The notes: generated by a model not told the origin, from the sequence alone. A stretch of 64,000 bases of DNA from Streptomyces liangshanensis (GCF_011694815.1 NZ_CP050177.1:5310001-5374000); one strand, 5' to 3'. Counted from the first letter of the stretch, positions 7,934-19,144 are shown. Program-made: numbers and translations.

Positions 7934-9196
7934 ATGTCCAAAGTGCTCATCATGCTCACCGGCGCCCGTGTCTGGAGCCAGAACGACGGCGCCCAGCGCC
8001 CGACCGGCTTCTGGGGCGAGGAGTTCGCCGTCCCGCACGAGCTGCTGACCGAGGCGGGCGTCGAGCTCACCCTGGCCACCCCGGGCGGCGTGGTGCCCGT
8101 CGTCGACGAGCTGAGCCTGTCGGCCGAGTCCAACAACGGAGACGCGGACGCGGCCGCGCGCTTCCGCTCCTACCTCGACCGGGTGAGCGGGTTCCTCGGC
8201 CATCCGTCGCGCCTGGAGGACATCGACCCGGCGGAGTACGACGCGGTCCTCGTCCCGGGCGGTCACGGACCGATGCAGGACCTGGCCGTGAACGCCGACG
8301 CGGGCCGCATCCTTGCCGCGATGCTGCCGGACGGCGCCAAGACGGTGGCCGCCCTCTGCCACGGCCAGGCCTCCTTTCTCTCCGCGGGCGACGCGGACGG
8401 CAAGTGGATCTTCACAGGCCGCAGGATGACCTCGTTCACCGACGAGGAGGAGCACGTCACGGGTCTCGACGCCAACGCGCCGTGGCTCCTGGAGTCGCGG
8501 CTGCGCGCGGGTGGCGCCGAGGTCACCGGCGGCCCGGCCTGGCGGTCGCACGTCGTGGTCGACGGCAACCTGATCACCGGCCAGAACCCGGCGTCGGGCG
8601 CCGCCGTCGCCACGAGGCTCATCGAGGCCCTCGGCGCACGCAAGACGGCCACCGGGGCGGACGGCGGGAGCGACGGCGGGACCGCGACCGGCACTGACAC
8701 CGACAGCGGCACCAGGACCGGCACCGACACCGGCACGCCGCGGGACGCCGTACCGAAGGGGACGGCCCCCGCCGGCGTCGCGCCCCGGTCCGTCGAGGAG
8801 GCCAACAAGGCGATCGTCCGGCGGGCCTACGAACTCGCCGCAGCCAACGATCTCGAAGCCCTCTTCGAGGTCCGCGCGGCGGACTACCGGCTGACGCTCC
8901 CCGACGGCCATCCGGTACCCGGCTCGTGGACGGGTCTCGACGCCAACGCCGCCCGCGAGCGCATCTTCGCCGCCCTCGGCGCCGACGGGGTGACCACGCA
9001 CGAACTCGTCGCGGACGGCCCCCACCGCGTGATCGCCCTGGTCGAGCCGACCGGCCTCGACGGCGCGGGCGACCGCTGGTCGATGCTGTTGGCCGAGCTG
9101 TTCCGGATCGAGGACGGAAAGATCACCGAGATCGAGCCGTTCTGGTGGGACATCGTGGAACTCAACCGGATAGCCGACAGCAGGATCCGCCTCTGA
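7934..9196 (+). CDS. DJ-1/PfpI (Hsp31-like) protein fused to SnoaL-like domain
   Basis: The protein has 420 residues from an ATG with GGAG upstream. Residues 1-235 are a class I glutamine-amidotransferase-like DJ-1/PfpI domain with nucleophile elbow ALCHGQ (Cys142), a nearby acidic residue in GFWGEE, and VLVPGGHGP. Such proteins act as glyoxalase III, chaperone or deglycase. Residues about 236-275 are a Thr/Gly/Asp-rich linker (TGTDTDSGTRTGTDTG). Residues about 285-420 are a SnoaL/NTF2-like domain: VRRAYELAAANDLEALFE ... LAELFRIEDGKITEIEPFWWD. The fusion suggests binding and conversion of a small reactive metabolite, probably under the divergent XRE/MmyB-like regulator. Confidence 0.85.
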   Translation: MSKVLIMLTGARVWSQNDGAQRPTGFWGEEFAVPHELLTEAGVELTLATPGGVVPVVDELSLSAESNNGDADAAARFRSYLDRVSGFLGHPSRLEDIDPAEYDAVLVPGGHGPMQDLAVNADAGRILAAMLPDGAKTVAALCHGQASFLSAGDADGKWIFTGRRMTSFTDEEEHVTGLDANAPWLLESRLRAGGAEVTGGPAWRSHVVVDGNLITGQNPASGAAVATRLIEALGARKTATGADGGSDGGTATGTDTDSGTRTGTDTGTPRDAVPKGTAPAGVAPRSVEEANKAIVRRAYELAAANDLEALFEVRAADYRLTLPDGHPVPGSWTGLDANAARERIFAALGADGVTTHELVADGPHRVIALVEPTGLDGAGDRWSMLLAELFRIEDGKITEIEPFWWDIVELNRIADSRIRL

Positions 9197-9264
9197 CCCG
9201 TCCCCGACCCGCCCTGATCCGGGCCTTACGCGGCGCCCGCTACGGTTGCTCTGACCTGCGGAAA

Positions 9265-9285
9265 GGCTCTCCCTCGGGGAGAGCC
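9265..9285 (-). terminator. Terminator of tRNA-Arg
   Basis: GGCTCTCCC and GGGAGAGCC form a 9-bp stem with a three-base loop. Read on the minus strand it is followed by TTTCC. It lies 20 bases past the 3' end of the tRNA, so it fits an intrinsic terminator. Confidence 0.7.
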
Positions 9286-9305
9286 GCGCTTCGCGCGTAG
9301 AAACG

Positions 9306-9378
9306 TGCCCCCGGCAGGACTCGAACCTGCGGCCAAGTGCTTAGAAGGCACCTGCTCTATCCACTGAGCTACGGGGGC
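9306..9378 (-). tRNA. tRNA-Arg (anticodon UCU)
   Basis: The minus strand reads GCCCCCGTAGCTCAGTGGAT at the 5' end. The anticodon loop is CTTCTAA, giving anticodon UCU, and the T arm is GGTTCGAGTCC. The acceptor stem GCCCCCG/CGGGGGC is perfect, with discriminator A at 9306. The gene is 73 bases long and encodes no CCA. It decodes AGA, one of the rarest codons in such high-GC genomes. Confidence 0.95.
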
Positions 9379-9689
9379 CGGACGAGCGGCCTCGGGCGGT
9401 CCCGGAGCCCCCCGGTGGGCGGTTCCGCGACCTTGCCGGGACAAGGATAGGGCTCCCATCCCCCTGACCCGGTTGCTTCACGTGCGTGGCACGATGTGGA
9501 GGTTCAGTGAAGCGAACCGATAATCGCAGGCAGGTGCGAATCCCGCACCGCTTTTTCGCTCTCGCGCCACGGGTGTTGTGCACTCGTTATGCCTGTGTCC
9601 CACTCATCCCGTCTGTCCCGAGTGTCTGACCGGCGCGCAGAGATGTCCATACGCTTCAAAAAGCCGCTAAAACCGGGCATTCTTCGCAT
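9379..9689. other. Intergenic region upstream of dynA with inverted repeats
   Basis: The 311 bases between tRNA-Arg and dynA contain no supported gene. GGTTGCTTCAC at 9471-9481 is repeated in inverted, slightly altered form at 9507-9518 (GTGAAGCGAACC). A shorter perfect pair, GGTTC/GAACC, sits at 9501-9518. These could be operator sites for the dynAB operon. No convincing -10/-35 pair was found. Confidence 0.4.
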
Positions 9690-11483
9690 GTGGTGACCTT
9701 GGATGTACGCCCCCAGCTGATCGACGCACTCTCCGCGCTGCGCGACCGTGTCGCGGCGGTGCGTCTTCCACTGCCTCTTCCCGGGGCGCCGCGGGCCCGG
9801 CAGACCCGGGCCGAGCTGCTCGCGCAGCTCGACGACTATCTCCTGCCCCGGCTCAGGGAACCCGACGCGCCGGTGCTCGCCGTCGTCGGCGGGTCCACCG
9901 GCGCGGGCAAGTCCACCCTCGTCAACTCCCTTGTGGGGCGGCGCGTCAGCGAGGCGGGGGTACTGCGCCCGACCACGCGGACGCCCGTCCTGGTGTGCCA
10001 CCCCGACGACCACCACTGGTTCGCGGGCATGCGGATCCTGCCGCACCTCACCCGGATCTGGCTGCCCCAGGAGGAGGACGGCGACGAGGGGGAGGCGGCG
10101 GGCGAGGACCGGCGGAGGGACGGCACGTCGGTCGGTCGCGAGGCCGGGCAAGCCGGGCAGGGGGGCGGGTCGGGCGTCGGTACGGGGAGTGTTCGTGCCT
10201 TCGGGGCCACCGGTAGGCACCCGCGGCCGGCCGGCCGTACCGGTCTCACCGGCAGGCCCCACGGCCGCGACCGCGTCGGCACCGACTCGCTGCGCATCGA
10301 CACCGCCGCCAGCCTCCCCCGCGGCCTCGCGCTCCTCGACGCCCCCGACATCGACTCGCTCGTGGTGGAGAACCGGGTGCTGGCCGCCGAGTTGATCTGC
10401 GCGGCCGACGTCTGGGTCATGGTGACCACCGCCAGCCGCTACGCCGACGCCGTGCCGTGGCACCTGCTGCGTACGGCCAAGGAGTACGACGCCTCGCTCG
10501 TCACCGTCCTCGACCGCGTCCCCCACCAGTTGGTGGAGGAGGTGTCGCGGCAGTACGGCGCCCTCCTGACCAGGGCCGGCCTCGGGGACGTACCCCGCTT
10601 CACGATTCCCGAGCTGCCCGAGTCGGCGGGCGGGGGCAGCGGACTGCTCCCCACCACGGCCGTCGCCCCGCTGCTCGCCTGGCTCGCGCACCGGGTGCAG
10701 GATCCGGCGGCCCGTCAGCAGGCCGTCGTCCGGACGGCGTCGGGGGTCATCGACTCGCTGGACGTACGGATGCCGGAGCTGGCGGGCGCGGTCGCCGCGC
10801 AGTACGCCGCGTCCGTACGGCTGATGGCCGCGGTGGAGGACGCGTACACCGCGGAAGGCGAGCGGGTACGCCGTCAGCTCCAGCGCGGCGCCGTCCTCGC
10901 CGGGGACGCGCGGACCCGCTGGCGGGGCTATCCGAGGGACAGTTCGTCGCGGGAACTGCTCGACTCGCTCGTGGAGAGCCTCGGCGCGCTCCTCCAGTGC
11001 GCCGTCGCCGCCGCCGACGAACGCGTCGAGGAGGCCTGGCGGCGCGAGCCGGCCGCCGGGGCCGTCGACGTGTCCGGCGCGGACGGCGAGGCGACGGAGC
11101 GGATCGGGATGGCGGTACGGCGCTGGCGCCGCGTCCTGGAGGAACTGGCCGAGGACGAGGTACGGCAGCTGGAACGCAGCGCCGCGCCCGAACCCGAGGC
11201 CGTCGCCGCCCTCCTCGCGGCCGCCCTCCTAGGAGGACGGCGGGCCCGGGTCGCGGGGGAGCGCCTCGCGGAGAGCGTCGGGGCGCAGGGCGCGCTGCGG
11301 TTGCGCGACCGGGGCGCCGAGCTGGTGACGACGTACATCGACCGTGTCCTGCACGGGGAGCGCGACCGGCGGCTCGCGCCCCTCGATGCCCTTGAGGTGA
11401 CCCCGGAGCCCCAGGCGGAACTGATCGCCGCGCTGTCCGTACTCCAGAAGGAAAGCAGGAGGAAAGGTGACCGACGTGACTGA
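9690..11483 (+). CDS. dynA: Dynamin-like GTPase, first of pair (DynA)
   Basis: The protein has 597 residues from a GTG; a second GTG follows immediately. The GTPase has a P-loop [17 protein letters not shown] (about 67-83), switch region RPTTRTP, G3 motif LLDAPDIDS and a helical C-terminal half. An insert of about 70 Gly/Arg-rich residues separates switch I from G3. I see no membrane segment. It overlaps the next GTPase gene by 17 bases, and SsbB follows. From memory, the paired Streptomyces dynamins DynA and DynB stabilise FtsZ rings during sporulation septation, with the soluble DynA depending on membrane-bound DynB. The dynA name rests on family, order and neighbourhood. Confidence 0.75.
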   Translation: MVTLDVRPQLIDALSALRDRVAAVRLPLPLPGAPRARQTRAELLAQLDDYLLPRLREPDAPVLAVVGGSTGAGKSTLVNSLVGRRVSEAGVLRPTTRTPVLVCHPDDHHWFAGMRILPHLTRIWLPQEEDGDEGEAAGEDRRRDGTSVGREAGQAGQGGGSGVGTGSVRAFGATGRHPRPAGRTGLTGRPHGRDRVGTDSLRIDTAASLPRGLALLDAPDIDSLVVENRVLAAELICAADVWVMVTTASRYADAVPWHLLRTAKEYDASLVTVLDRVPHQLVEEVSRQYGALLTRAGLGDVPRFTIPELPESAGGGSGLLPTTAVAPLLAWLAHRVQDPAARQQAVVRTASGVIDSLDVRMPELAGAVAAQYAASVRLMAAVEDAYTAEGERVRRQLQRGAVLAGDARTRWRGYPRDSSSRELLDSLVESLGALLQCAVAAADERVEEAWRREPAAGAVDVSGADGEATERIGMAVRRWRRVLEELAEDEVRQLERSAAPEPEAVAALLAAALLGGRRARVAGERLAESVGAQGALRLRDRGAELVTTYIDRVLHGERDRRLAPLDALEVTPEPQAELIAALSVLQKESRRKGDRRD

Positions 11484-13467
11484 GGTGAACGCCGCGGACG
11501 TGACGGAGGGCGCCGACGCCGAGGGCGGGCGCGGGCCCGGCCGGCCGGACGGCACGGGGAAGGGCGCCGGGCGCTGGGACGACGGGCTGATCGCCCGCCG
11601 GGCCGGGGAGCGCGGCGCCAGGCGCCGGGCGGGCGGGCGGTCCGGACCGGACGGGCTGGACGGGCTCAACGGGCTCGACGGACTGGACGGCCTGGACGGA
11701 CCGGACGGGTTGGACGGGCTGGATGGTTTCGACGGGCCGGGCGGGGTGACGGACGGGTCGCGCGGCCCGGGCGGGTTCGACGCGCTCGACGGGACCGGCC
11801 GTCCCGGCGGCCCTGACGGGCCTCACGGCGGCTCCGGCGCGCTCGGGGCGGGCGAGTCCCACACCCCCATCGGCGGGCCCTACGGCGGCGCCCTGCGGGT
11901 CCGGCTGGACGCGCTGGGCGAGCTGGTCGGCCTGTCCCGTACCCGGCTCGAAGGGTCCATCCTCGCCGAGGCGGGCCGGGTCCTCGACGAGGCGTCGGCC
12001 CGGCAGCGGCTGTCCTCGCGCCACACCGTCGTCGCCATCGCGGGAGCGACCGGCAGCGGCAAGTCGACGCTGTTCAACGCCCTCGCCGAGGTGCCCATCT
12101 CGGAGACCGGGCTGCGCCGCCCCACCACCTCCGCCCCGATCGCCTGCACGTGGTCGGACGGCGCGGCGGGGCTGCTCGACCGGCTCGCCATCCCGGGAAG
12201 GTTGCGCCGCAGGCCGCTGGCGGGCGGGGACGGCGACGAGGAACTGCACGGGCTCGTCCTGGTCGACCTCCCCGACCACGACTCGGCCGTCACCCGCCAC
12301 CGCGACCAGGTCGACCGGGTGCTGGGGCTCGTGGACGCCGTGATCTGGGTGGTAGATCCCGAGAAGTACGCGGACGCCGCGCTCCACGAGCGCTACCTGC
12401 GGCCGCTCGCCGGGCACGCCGAGGTCACGTTCGTCGTGCTCAACCAGGTCGACCGGCTGCCCGGGGACGCCTCCCACCAGGTCCTGGACGACCTGCGCAG
12501 GCTGCTGGACGAGGACGGCATGGCCCTGGGCGAACACGGCGAGCCGGGCGCCACCGTCCTCGCGCTCTCCGCGCTCACCGGACAGGGCGTGGGCGAACTG
12601 CGCGAGTTGCTCGGCCGGTTCGTCCAGGAGCGGAACGCCGCCGCGCGCCGCCTGTCCGCCGACGTCGACGCCGCCTCCGTACGGATGCGCTCCGCCTACG
12701 TCGCCGACGGGCACCCCGGTCTCGGCGAACGCTCGCGCGAGCAGTTCGCGGACCGGCTGGCGTGGGCCGTCGGCGCGGTGGCCGCCGGGGAGGCGGCCGA
12801 GCGCGAGTGGCGCAGGAACGCGGGACGGGCCTGCGGCACGCCGTGGCTGCGCCTCTACCGCTGGTACGAGCGGAAGCGGACGCCCGGCGGCGAGGTCACG
12901 TCGTCCGAGGTGCTGGTGGAGGAGGAGCTGACGGCCCGCCAGCGGGTCGAGCAGGCCGTCCGTACGGTGTCGGAGGAGGCGTCCGCCGGTCTGCCCGCGC
13001 CCTGGGCGCACGCGGTGCGCGAGGCGGCCGTACGGGGCGCGGAGGGCCTGCCCGAGGCGCTGGACGAGCTGGCGGTGACGGTGGGGGCGCCGGCGGGCCG
13101 CCCGCCGCGCCCCGCCTGGTGGCCGGCGGCGGTCCTGGCCCAGGCCTCGATGACGCTGCTCCAGATCTTCGGCGCGCTCTGGCTGCTGGGCCAGATCGTC
13201 GGGCTCCTGGAACCGGGGCTGCTGCCGCCGGTGCTGGTGATGCTCGCGGGGATCGTCGGCGGGCCGTTCGTGGAGTGGGCCTGCGGGGCGGCGGCGCGGG
13301 GGCCGGCGCGGCGGTACGGGCAGGACGCGGAGCGGCGGCTGCGGGAGGCGGCGGCCGGGTGCGGGCGGGCGAGGGTGCTGGACCCGGTGTCGGCGGAGCT
13401 GATGCGGTACCGGGAGGTGCGGGAGCAGTACGTCACGGTGTCGGGGGTGGTGCCGTTGGCGCGGTGA
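11467..13467 (+). CDS. dynB: Dynamin-like GTPase, membrane partner (DynB)
   Basis: The protein has 666 residues from a GTG with a full AGGAGG at 11457-11462, inside the end of dynA, so translation is coupled. Residues 60-100 are tandem DGL-type tripeptides ([13 protein letters not shown]). The GTPase domain follows: [16 protein letters not shown] (about 192-207), [16 protein letters not shown] and NQVDRL (NKxD-like). Two hydrophobic segments near 555-605 ([20 protein letters not shown] and [14 protein letters not shown]) give a hairpin membrane anchor, as in dynamins that remodel membranes. DynB is known to contact the division protein SsgB. The repeat tract is probably a flexible linker. Confidence 0.75.
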   Translation: MTDVTEVNAADVTEGADAEGGRGPGRPDGTGKGAGRWDDGLIARRAGERGARRRAGGRSGPDGLDGLNGLDGLDGLDGPDGLDGLDGFDGPGGVTDGSRGPGGFDALDGTGRPGGPDGPHGGSGALGAGESHTPIGGPYGGALRVRLDALGELVGLSRTRLEGSILAEAGRVLDEASARQRLSSRHTVVAIAGATGSGKSTLFNALAEVPISETGLRRPTTSAPIACTWSDGAAGLLDRLAIPGRLRRRPLAGGDGDEELHGLVLVDLPDHDSAVTRHRDQVDRVLGLVDAVIWVVDPEKYADAALHERYLRPLAGHAEVTFVVLNQVDRLPGDASHQVLDDLRRLLDEDGMALGEHGEPGATVLALSALTGQGVGELRELLGRFVQERNAAARRLSADVDAASVRMRSAYVADGHPGLGERSREQFADRLAWAVGAVAAGEAAEREWRRNAGRACGTPWLRLYRWYERKRTPGGEVTSSEVLVEEELTARQRVEQAVRTVSEEASAGLPAPWAHAVREAAVRGAEGLPEALDELAVTVGAPAGRPPRPAWWPAAVLAQASMTLLQIFGALWLLGQIVGLLEPGLLPPVLVMLAGIVGGPFVEWACGAAARGPARRYGQDAERRLREAAAGCGRARVLDPVSAELMRYREVREQYVTVSGVVPLAR

Positions 13468-13470
13468 GTC

Positions 13471-13557
13471 GGCGTGTTGCCGCGTCGGGGGTGGTGCCGC
13501 GTCGGCGTGTTGCGCGTCGGAGTGCTGCCACGGCGGCGTGTTGCCGCGTCCGGGTGA
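13471..13557. repeat. Degenerate GCGTGTTGCCGCGTC repeats
   Basis: Words close to GCGTGTTGCCGCGTCGG recur four times between dynB and ssbB. They resemble the preceding 3' end of dynB (TCGGGGGTGGTGCCG), so local duplication is likely. No start site or stem is obvious. Confidence 0.5.
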
Positions 13558-13669
13558 GCGACTTTTCCACAACTGGCTGGTAATCCACAGGCGTCAGCGG
13601 ATTCTTTCCGTTCGGCTCAGCATGGGTGCAGTGGCATCACGCAATGCAGTCGGACGGAAGTGGGCGGTT

Positions 13670-14209
13670 ATGAACGACACAGTGGTGACCGTGGTGGGCA
13701 ATGTCGCGACCGGTGTGGAATTCAGGGAGTCGGCGACCGGGGGAGTGGCGCGGTTCCGATTCGCGGTGAGCGCGCGCCGCTGGGACCGGCAGAAGGAGAC
13801 CTGGGCGGACGGGCCCACGAGCTTCTACACGGTGTGCGCGTGGCGGACGCTCGGGGCGAATCTCGCCGCCTCGGTGTCGGTCGGCGAGCCCCTCGTGGTG
13901 CACGGGCGGCTGAGGGTGCGCGAGGAGGAACGGGAAGGCCAGCGGCGGACGTTCGTGGACATCGACGCGCTGGCGGTGGGCCACGACATGACCCGCGGGA
14001 CGTCGGCCTTCAGGCGTGTGGCCAGGGCGACTCCCTCTTTGACGGAGCGTCACGGCGTCGCGACCCAGGGCCAGGAGGCCGTGCCGCGGGCGGCCCGGGC
14101 GGAGTCGGCGGGGCAGGCACGGCAGGTGCAGGGCCAGTTGCCCGTGCCGGGGGCGGACCCCGGCGGGCGGGAGGAGCCCGTCGGCGTGGGGGCGGGGGCC
14201 GGGATGTAG
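13670..14209 (+). CDS. ssbB: Single-stranded DNA-binding protein, SsbB-type paralogue
   Basis: The protein has 179 residues from an ATG with GGAAG upstream. It has an OB fold: MNDTVVTVVGNVATGVEFRES, then ARFRFAVSARRWDRQKETWADGPTSFYTVCAWRTLGANLAASVSVGEPLVVHGRLRV, cut here into short motifs. The long C-terminal tail is basic and Gly-rich and lacks the acidic DDDIPF tip of the essential SsbA, so it would not recruit replication partners the same way. Streptomyces carry such a second SSB, SsbB, which helps chromosome segregation during sporulation. Its position after the two dynamins supports a developmental role. Confidence 0.85.
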   Translation: MNDTVVTVVGNVATGVEFRESATGGVARFRFAVSARRWDRQKETWADGPTSFYTVCAWRTLGANLAASVSVGEPLVVHGRLRVREEEREGQRRTFVDIDALAVGHDMTRGTSAFRRVARATPSLTERHGVATQGQEAVPRAARAESAGQARQVQGQLPVPGADPGGREEPVGVGAGAGM

Positions 14210-14457
14210 GGGATCGATCCTGAGAGGTCGCTGTGAAGACTTGTCGATACGCGCGGGCGTATGCGGTCGTATTCCAGGGATACGCCGATCATTCGATAAC
14301 GATTCTGATTCGGAACGGTTGCCTGATCGGTTGATCGGGCACCCGCGACACCCGCCGTCCATAGGATTCCGGTGTACTCACGGGGCACTTGAGTCAGTCG
14401 GCGAGGCACAACCCCCCACGCGTCCCACGCGAAACTCCTCGCCCGAAGGGGAATTCT

Positions 14458-15963
14458 GTGGTCTCTGCGATATCCGAGTCACGCGCGTCGTCCGCTTCCT
14501 CCGGGGCGCCCGGGCCGGCCGTCTCCTCTGCGTCGGCGGCGCCGTTCGCGCGTTCCGTGTGGCGCCGGGGCGCCGCCCGTCTCGCCGCCGCCGTGCTGCT
14601 CCCCGGGCTCCTCGCGGTGGGCACGCTGGCCGGGGCGGGGACGGCCGCCGCCGACGACGTGCCGCAGCACCTGGGGGGCGCGTCCGCCACGCTCGACGGG
14701 CTCAAGACGTTCGGCGGCGCCGTGCTCCACACGGCGGGCGAGGACCAGGAGTTGCCCGCCGGGCTGTTCGAGATGACGGTCGAGGGCGGCGGCACGCTCA
14801 AGACGTACTGCATCGACATCCACAACCCGACCCAGGCGCAGGCGAAGTACCAGGAGACCCCCTGGGCCCAGACCTCGCTGGGCGCCAACGACGACGCGGG
14901 CCGGATCCGCTGGATCCTGGAGCACTCGTACCCGCAGGTCGACGACCTGGCACACCTCGCGGCGGTCGCGAAGACGGGGCCGCTCACCGACCAGACCGCG
15001 GCCGCGGGCACCCAGGTCGCCATCTGGCGCTTCTCGGACGGCGCGGATGTCGACGCGAGCGACCCGGCGGCGGAGAAGCTCGCCGACTGGCTGGAGAAGA
15101 ACGCGCGGGACACCCCGGAGCCGGCGGCGTCGCTCACCCTGGACTCCGCCGCGGTCTCGGGGCGGGCGGGCGAGAGGCTCGGACCGGTCACCGTCCGCAC
15201 GAACGCGGACCGGGTCACGGTGACGCCGCCCGTCGACGTCGGCGTGGCGGACGTCGCGAGCGCCGCGGGCGTGAAGATCACCGACAAGGCGGGCAAGGAG
15301 GTCACCACGGCGACGAACGGCTCGCAGCTGTTCTTCGACGTCCCTGCGGGCGCCGACGACGGCACCGCGTCGCTCGCCGTGCAGGCCACGACCTCCGTCC
15401 CGGTCGGCCGGGCCTTCGCCGGCGTGACCAGGAGCCAGACGCAGATCCTCGCGGGGTCGAGCGACTCCACGGTCTCGGCGACGGCCACCGCCACCTGGGC
15501 CGCGAGCGGCGCCATTCCGGCGATCTCGGCGGCGAAGAACTGCGCCAGGAGCGGTGTGGACGTCACGGTCGCCAACGAGGGGGACGCCGAGTTCACCTTC
15601 GAGCTGGCGGGCGACGAGCACGCGGTCGCGCCGGGTGAGTCCCGCACGGTCACGGTGCCGGTGGTCGAGGACCAGCCGTACGAGTTCGCGGTGAACGGCC
15701 CCGACGGACTCACCAAGACCTTCAAGGGCGTCCTGGACTGCCGTACCACCGGCACCGCGCCCCCGCCGGACGAGCAGATCACCACCCAGCTGGGCACGGA
15801 CTCGGAGGGCGCGGCGACGGCGGGCCTCACCGACAACCTCGCCGAGACGGGCAGTTCGAGCGCCACCCCCCTGATCGCGGGCATCGCGATCGCCCTGGTA
15901 GCCCTCGGCGGCGCCGCGATCTTCCTCCTCCGCAAGAGGAAGCCCACACCCCCGACGGACTAG
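14458..15963 (+). CDS. TQXA thioester-domain surface protein with LAxTG sortase anchor
   Basis: The protein has 501 residues from a GTG with GAAGGGGA upstream. A long signal peptide (hydrophobic core AARLAAAVLLPGLLAVGTLAG, cleavage after GTAAA) leads to a thioester domain: YCIDIHNPTQAQA supplies the cysteine and GTQVAIW the TQxA glutamine, which form an internal Cys-Gln thioester in this family. That bond reacts covalently with host or surface amines. Two Ig-like regions follow (about 225-430). The C-terminus has LAETG, a membrane helix and RKRK, which fits anchoring by a class E sortase common in actinobacteria. In Streptomyces such proteins may mediate attachment between hyphae or to surfaces. 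Confidence 0.88.
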   Translation: MVSAISESRASSASSGAPGPAVSSASAAPFARSVWRRGAARLAAAVLLPGLLAVGTLAGAGTAAADDVPQHLGGASATLDGLKTFGGAVLHTAGEDQELPAGLFEMTVEGGGTLKTYCIDIHNPTQAQAKYQETPWAQTSLGANDDAGRIRWILEHSYPQVDDLAHLAAVAKTGPLTDQTAAAGTQVAIWRFSDGADVDASDPAAEKLADWLEKNARDTPEPAASLTLDSAAVSGRAGERLGPVTVRTNADRVTVTPPVDVGVADVASAAGVKITDKAGKEVTTATNGSQLFFDVPAGADDGTASLAVQATTSVPVGRAFAGVTRSQTQILAGSSDSTVSATATATWAASGAIPAISAAKNCARSGVDVTVANEGDAEFTFELAGDEHAVAPGESRTVTVPVVEDQPYEFAVNGPDGLTKTFKGVLDCRTTGTAPPPDEQITTQLGTDSEGAATAGLTDNLAETGSSSATPLIAGIAIALVALGGAAIFLLRKRKPTPPTD

Positions 15964-15988
15964 CCCACACCGCACGAGCAACACCCCG

Positions 15989-16028
15989 GCGCCCCCGCGC
16001 CCCCGCAGCGCGCGGGGCGCGGGGGCGC
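15989..16028 (+). terminator. Strong hairpin after the TQXA gene
   Basis: GCGCCCCCGCGCCCC at 15989-16003 pairs perfectly with GGGGCGCGGGGGCGC at 16014-16028 around a 10-base loop. A 15-bp GC stem without T-tract just past the stop codon is a typical Streptomyces terminator. Confidence 0.75.
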
Positions 16029-16036
16029 GGGAGCGT

Positions 16037-16219
16037 GAGGACCACGCGCGACACGGCGAGGAGTGGGAGAACCCCACCCTCGACCGCTTCCTGGACGCCC
16101 TGGGCGCCTGGATCGCCGACGCCCCCGGCTCGTACGCCCACCGCGAGCAGGAGCTGCCCGCCGAAGGTGACTGGACGTTCTTCGCCAGGGCGCTCAGCGC
16201 CGCCCGCTTCTACGAGTGA
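16037..16219 (+). pseudogene. 5'-truncated remnant of a small conserved protein (DUF7660-like)
   Basis: A frame of 60 codons ends in TGA at 16217-16219 and reads EEWENPTLDRFLDALGAWI, then ELPAEGDWTFFARALSAARFYE. This looks like the C-terminal half of a family of about 100 residues that I associate with DUF7660. No ATG or GTG precedes it in frame; upstream it runs straight into the terminator hairpin of the previous gene. The 5' half therefore appears lost, probably by deletion. The family name is from memory. Confidence 0.45.
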
Positions 16220-16261
16220 CCACGTACCCGGAGTCGCTCCGGGCCCTCCGTCGGGCGGGCG

Positions 16262-16273
16262 GGGGTTAACCCC
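16262..16273. promoter_or_regulatory. Perfect palindrome GGGGTTAACCCC
   Basis: A 12-base perfect dyad lies 121 bases upstream of the hydrolase lipoprotein start. It could be an operator for that gene. No promoter hexamers were confidently assigned. Confidence 0.3.
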
Positions 16274-16394
16274 AGGGTGCTCAGTGGCCTCAGCGGCACC
16301 GCCGACCGGCCTGCCAGCCGGATTCTTCGCGGGGCCGCGTCCCCGAATGATCGGAGAGGCACAGCAGCACCCCTCGAACGCCGAAGGACCACTC

Positions 16395-17330
16395 ATGTCC
16401 CGCACTCTCCGCAGGCACCGGACCACGTACCGTGTCCTGTCCTCCCTCGCCCTGCTGACCCTCGCCGCCGGAGCCGTCACGGCGTGCGGCGACAACGGGT
16501 CCGGCGCCGCCCGTCCGGCCTCGTCGGCCGTCACCTCGTCCGCCCCGGCGGGGACGGGCAGGGCGGCCGCGGCGAAGCCGTACATGGTCGACAACGGCGG
16601 TCACCGCCTGGCCTTCTACGTCACGCGGGGCAGCGCCTCCACGATCGTCCTGGACTCGGGCGGCGGCGAGTACTCCACGCAGTGGAAGGACATCGCCCCC
16701 GAGCTCCACGCGGCCACCGGCGCCACCGTCATCACCTACGACCGCGCCGGGCTCGGCAGGAGCGACGTGGTGCCCGGCCCGTGGAAGGCCGAGGACGCCG
16801 TCAGCGACCTCAAGGCGGGGCTCGAGCAGCTCGGCGTCACCCATGACGTGACCCTGGTGTCCCACTCCCAGGCCGGTGAGATCGCGAACTACCTGGCCGA
16901 GGGCGACCCGCACCTGCTCTCCGGCGCGGTCCTGGTCGACGCCAACCTCCCCCAGTTCTTCACCGACAAGGAGATCCCCCGACTCGTGGCCGCGACCCAG
17001 CCCGAGGTCGACGCGGCGAAGAAGGACCCCGAGAAGCCCGAGAACCGCCAGCTCATCGCCACCGCGGAGGGCTTCGCCGCGGCGCACCGGGCGTTCCACC
17101 GCGTGACCTGGCCGGACTCGGTGCCCGCGACGGTGATGGTCTCGGAGAAGACCCCGTTCGACGGATCCCCCGAGGACGCGCAGCGCTGGCGCGACGCCGC
17201 CGCCTCGTTCGCCCACGAGGCACCCAACCGCACCCTCGTCACCGCCCAGGGCACCTCCCACGAGATCCCGACGGAACGCCCCGACCTCGTGCTCAAGGCG
17301 GTCGAAGCCATGTTCGCCGCACACCACTGA
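16395..17330 (+). CDS. Alpha/beta hydrolase, predicted lipoprotein
   Basis: The protein has 311 residues from an ATG with AAGGA upstream. The N-terminus is a lipoprotein signal: Arg-rich start, hydrophobic core SSLALLTLAAGA, lipobox VTAC with Cys31. The rest is an alpha/beta hydrolase: TYDRAGLGRSD after strand 4, and the nucleophile elbow SHSQAG (Ser158), in which both flanking glycines of GxSxG are replaced by Ser and Ala. The catalytic His is likely in the C-terminal TSHEIPTERPD segment. It should work outside the membrane as an esterase or lipase-like enzyme; substrate unknown. It is a monocistronic unit downstream of a gene remnant. Confidence 0.8.
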   Translation: MSRTLRRHRTTYRVLSSLALLTLAAGAVTACGDNGSGAARPASSAVTSSAPAGTGRAAAAKPYMVDNGGHRLAFYVTRGSASTIVLDSGGGEYSTQWKDIAPELHAATGATVITYDRAGLGRSDVVPGPWKAEDAVSDLKAGLEQLGVTHDVTLVSHSQAGEIANYLAEGDPHLLSGAVLVDANLPQFFTDKEIPRLVAATQPEVDAAKKDPEKPENRQLIATAEGFAAAHRAFHRVTWPDSVPATVMVSEKTPFDGSPEDAQRWRDAAASFAHEAPNRTLVTAQGTSHEIPTERPDLVLKAVEAMFAAHH

Positions 17331-17478
17331 CCCCGGAACGCGATCTCCCACCGCCCGAGGCGTCCGAGGCGTGGGCGGGCGGTTTCCCCCCGGGGTTGGA
17401 CGTCAGGCAAGATGGGTGTATCTGCCCTCACGCGGCGGAGCCGCACATTGGCCCTTCTCGATTGCCGGACGGTTTCTC

Positions 17479-19143
<1,665 letters not shown>

Positions 19144-19144
19144 G

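Noticed and set aside
9306..9378. tRNA-Arg as integration site of a mobile element
   Set aside because: No integrase and no repeated 3' end of the tRNA were seen on either side within the window.
10747..13572. Minus-strand frame of about 940 codons across dynA/dynB
   Set aside because: Low-complexity Arg/Pro-rich shadow of two well-supported GTPases.
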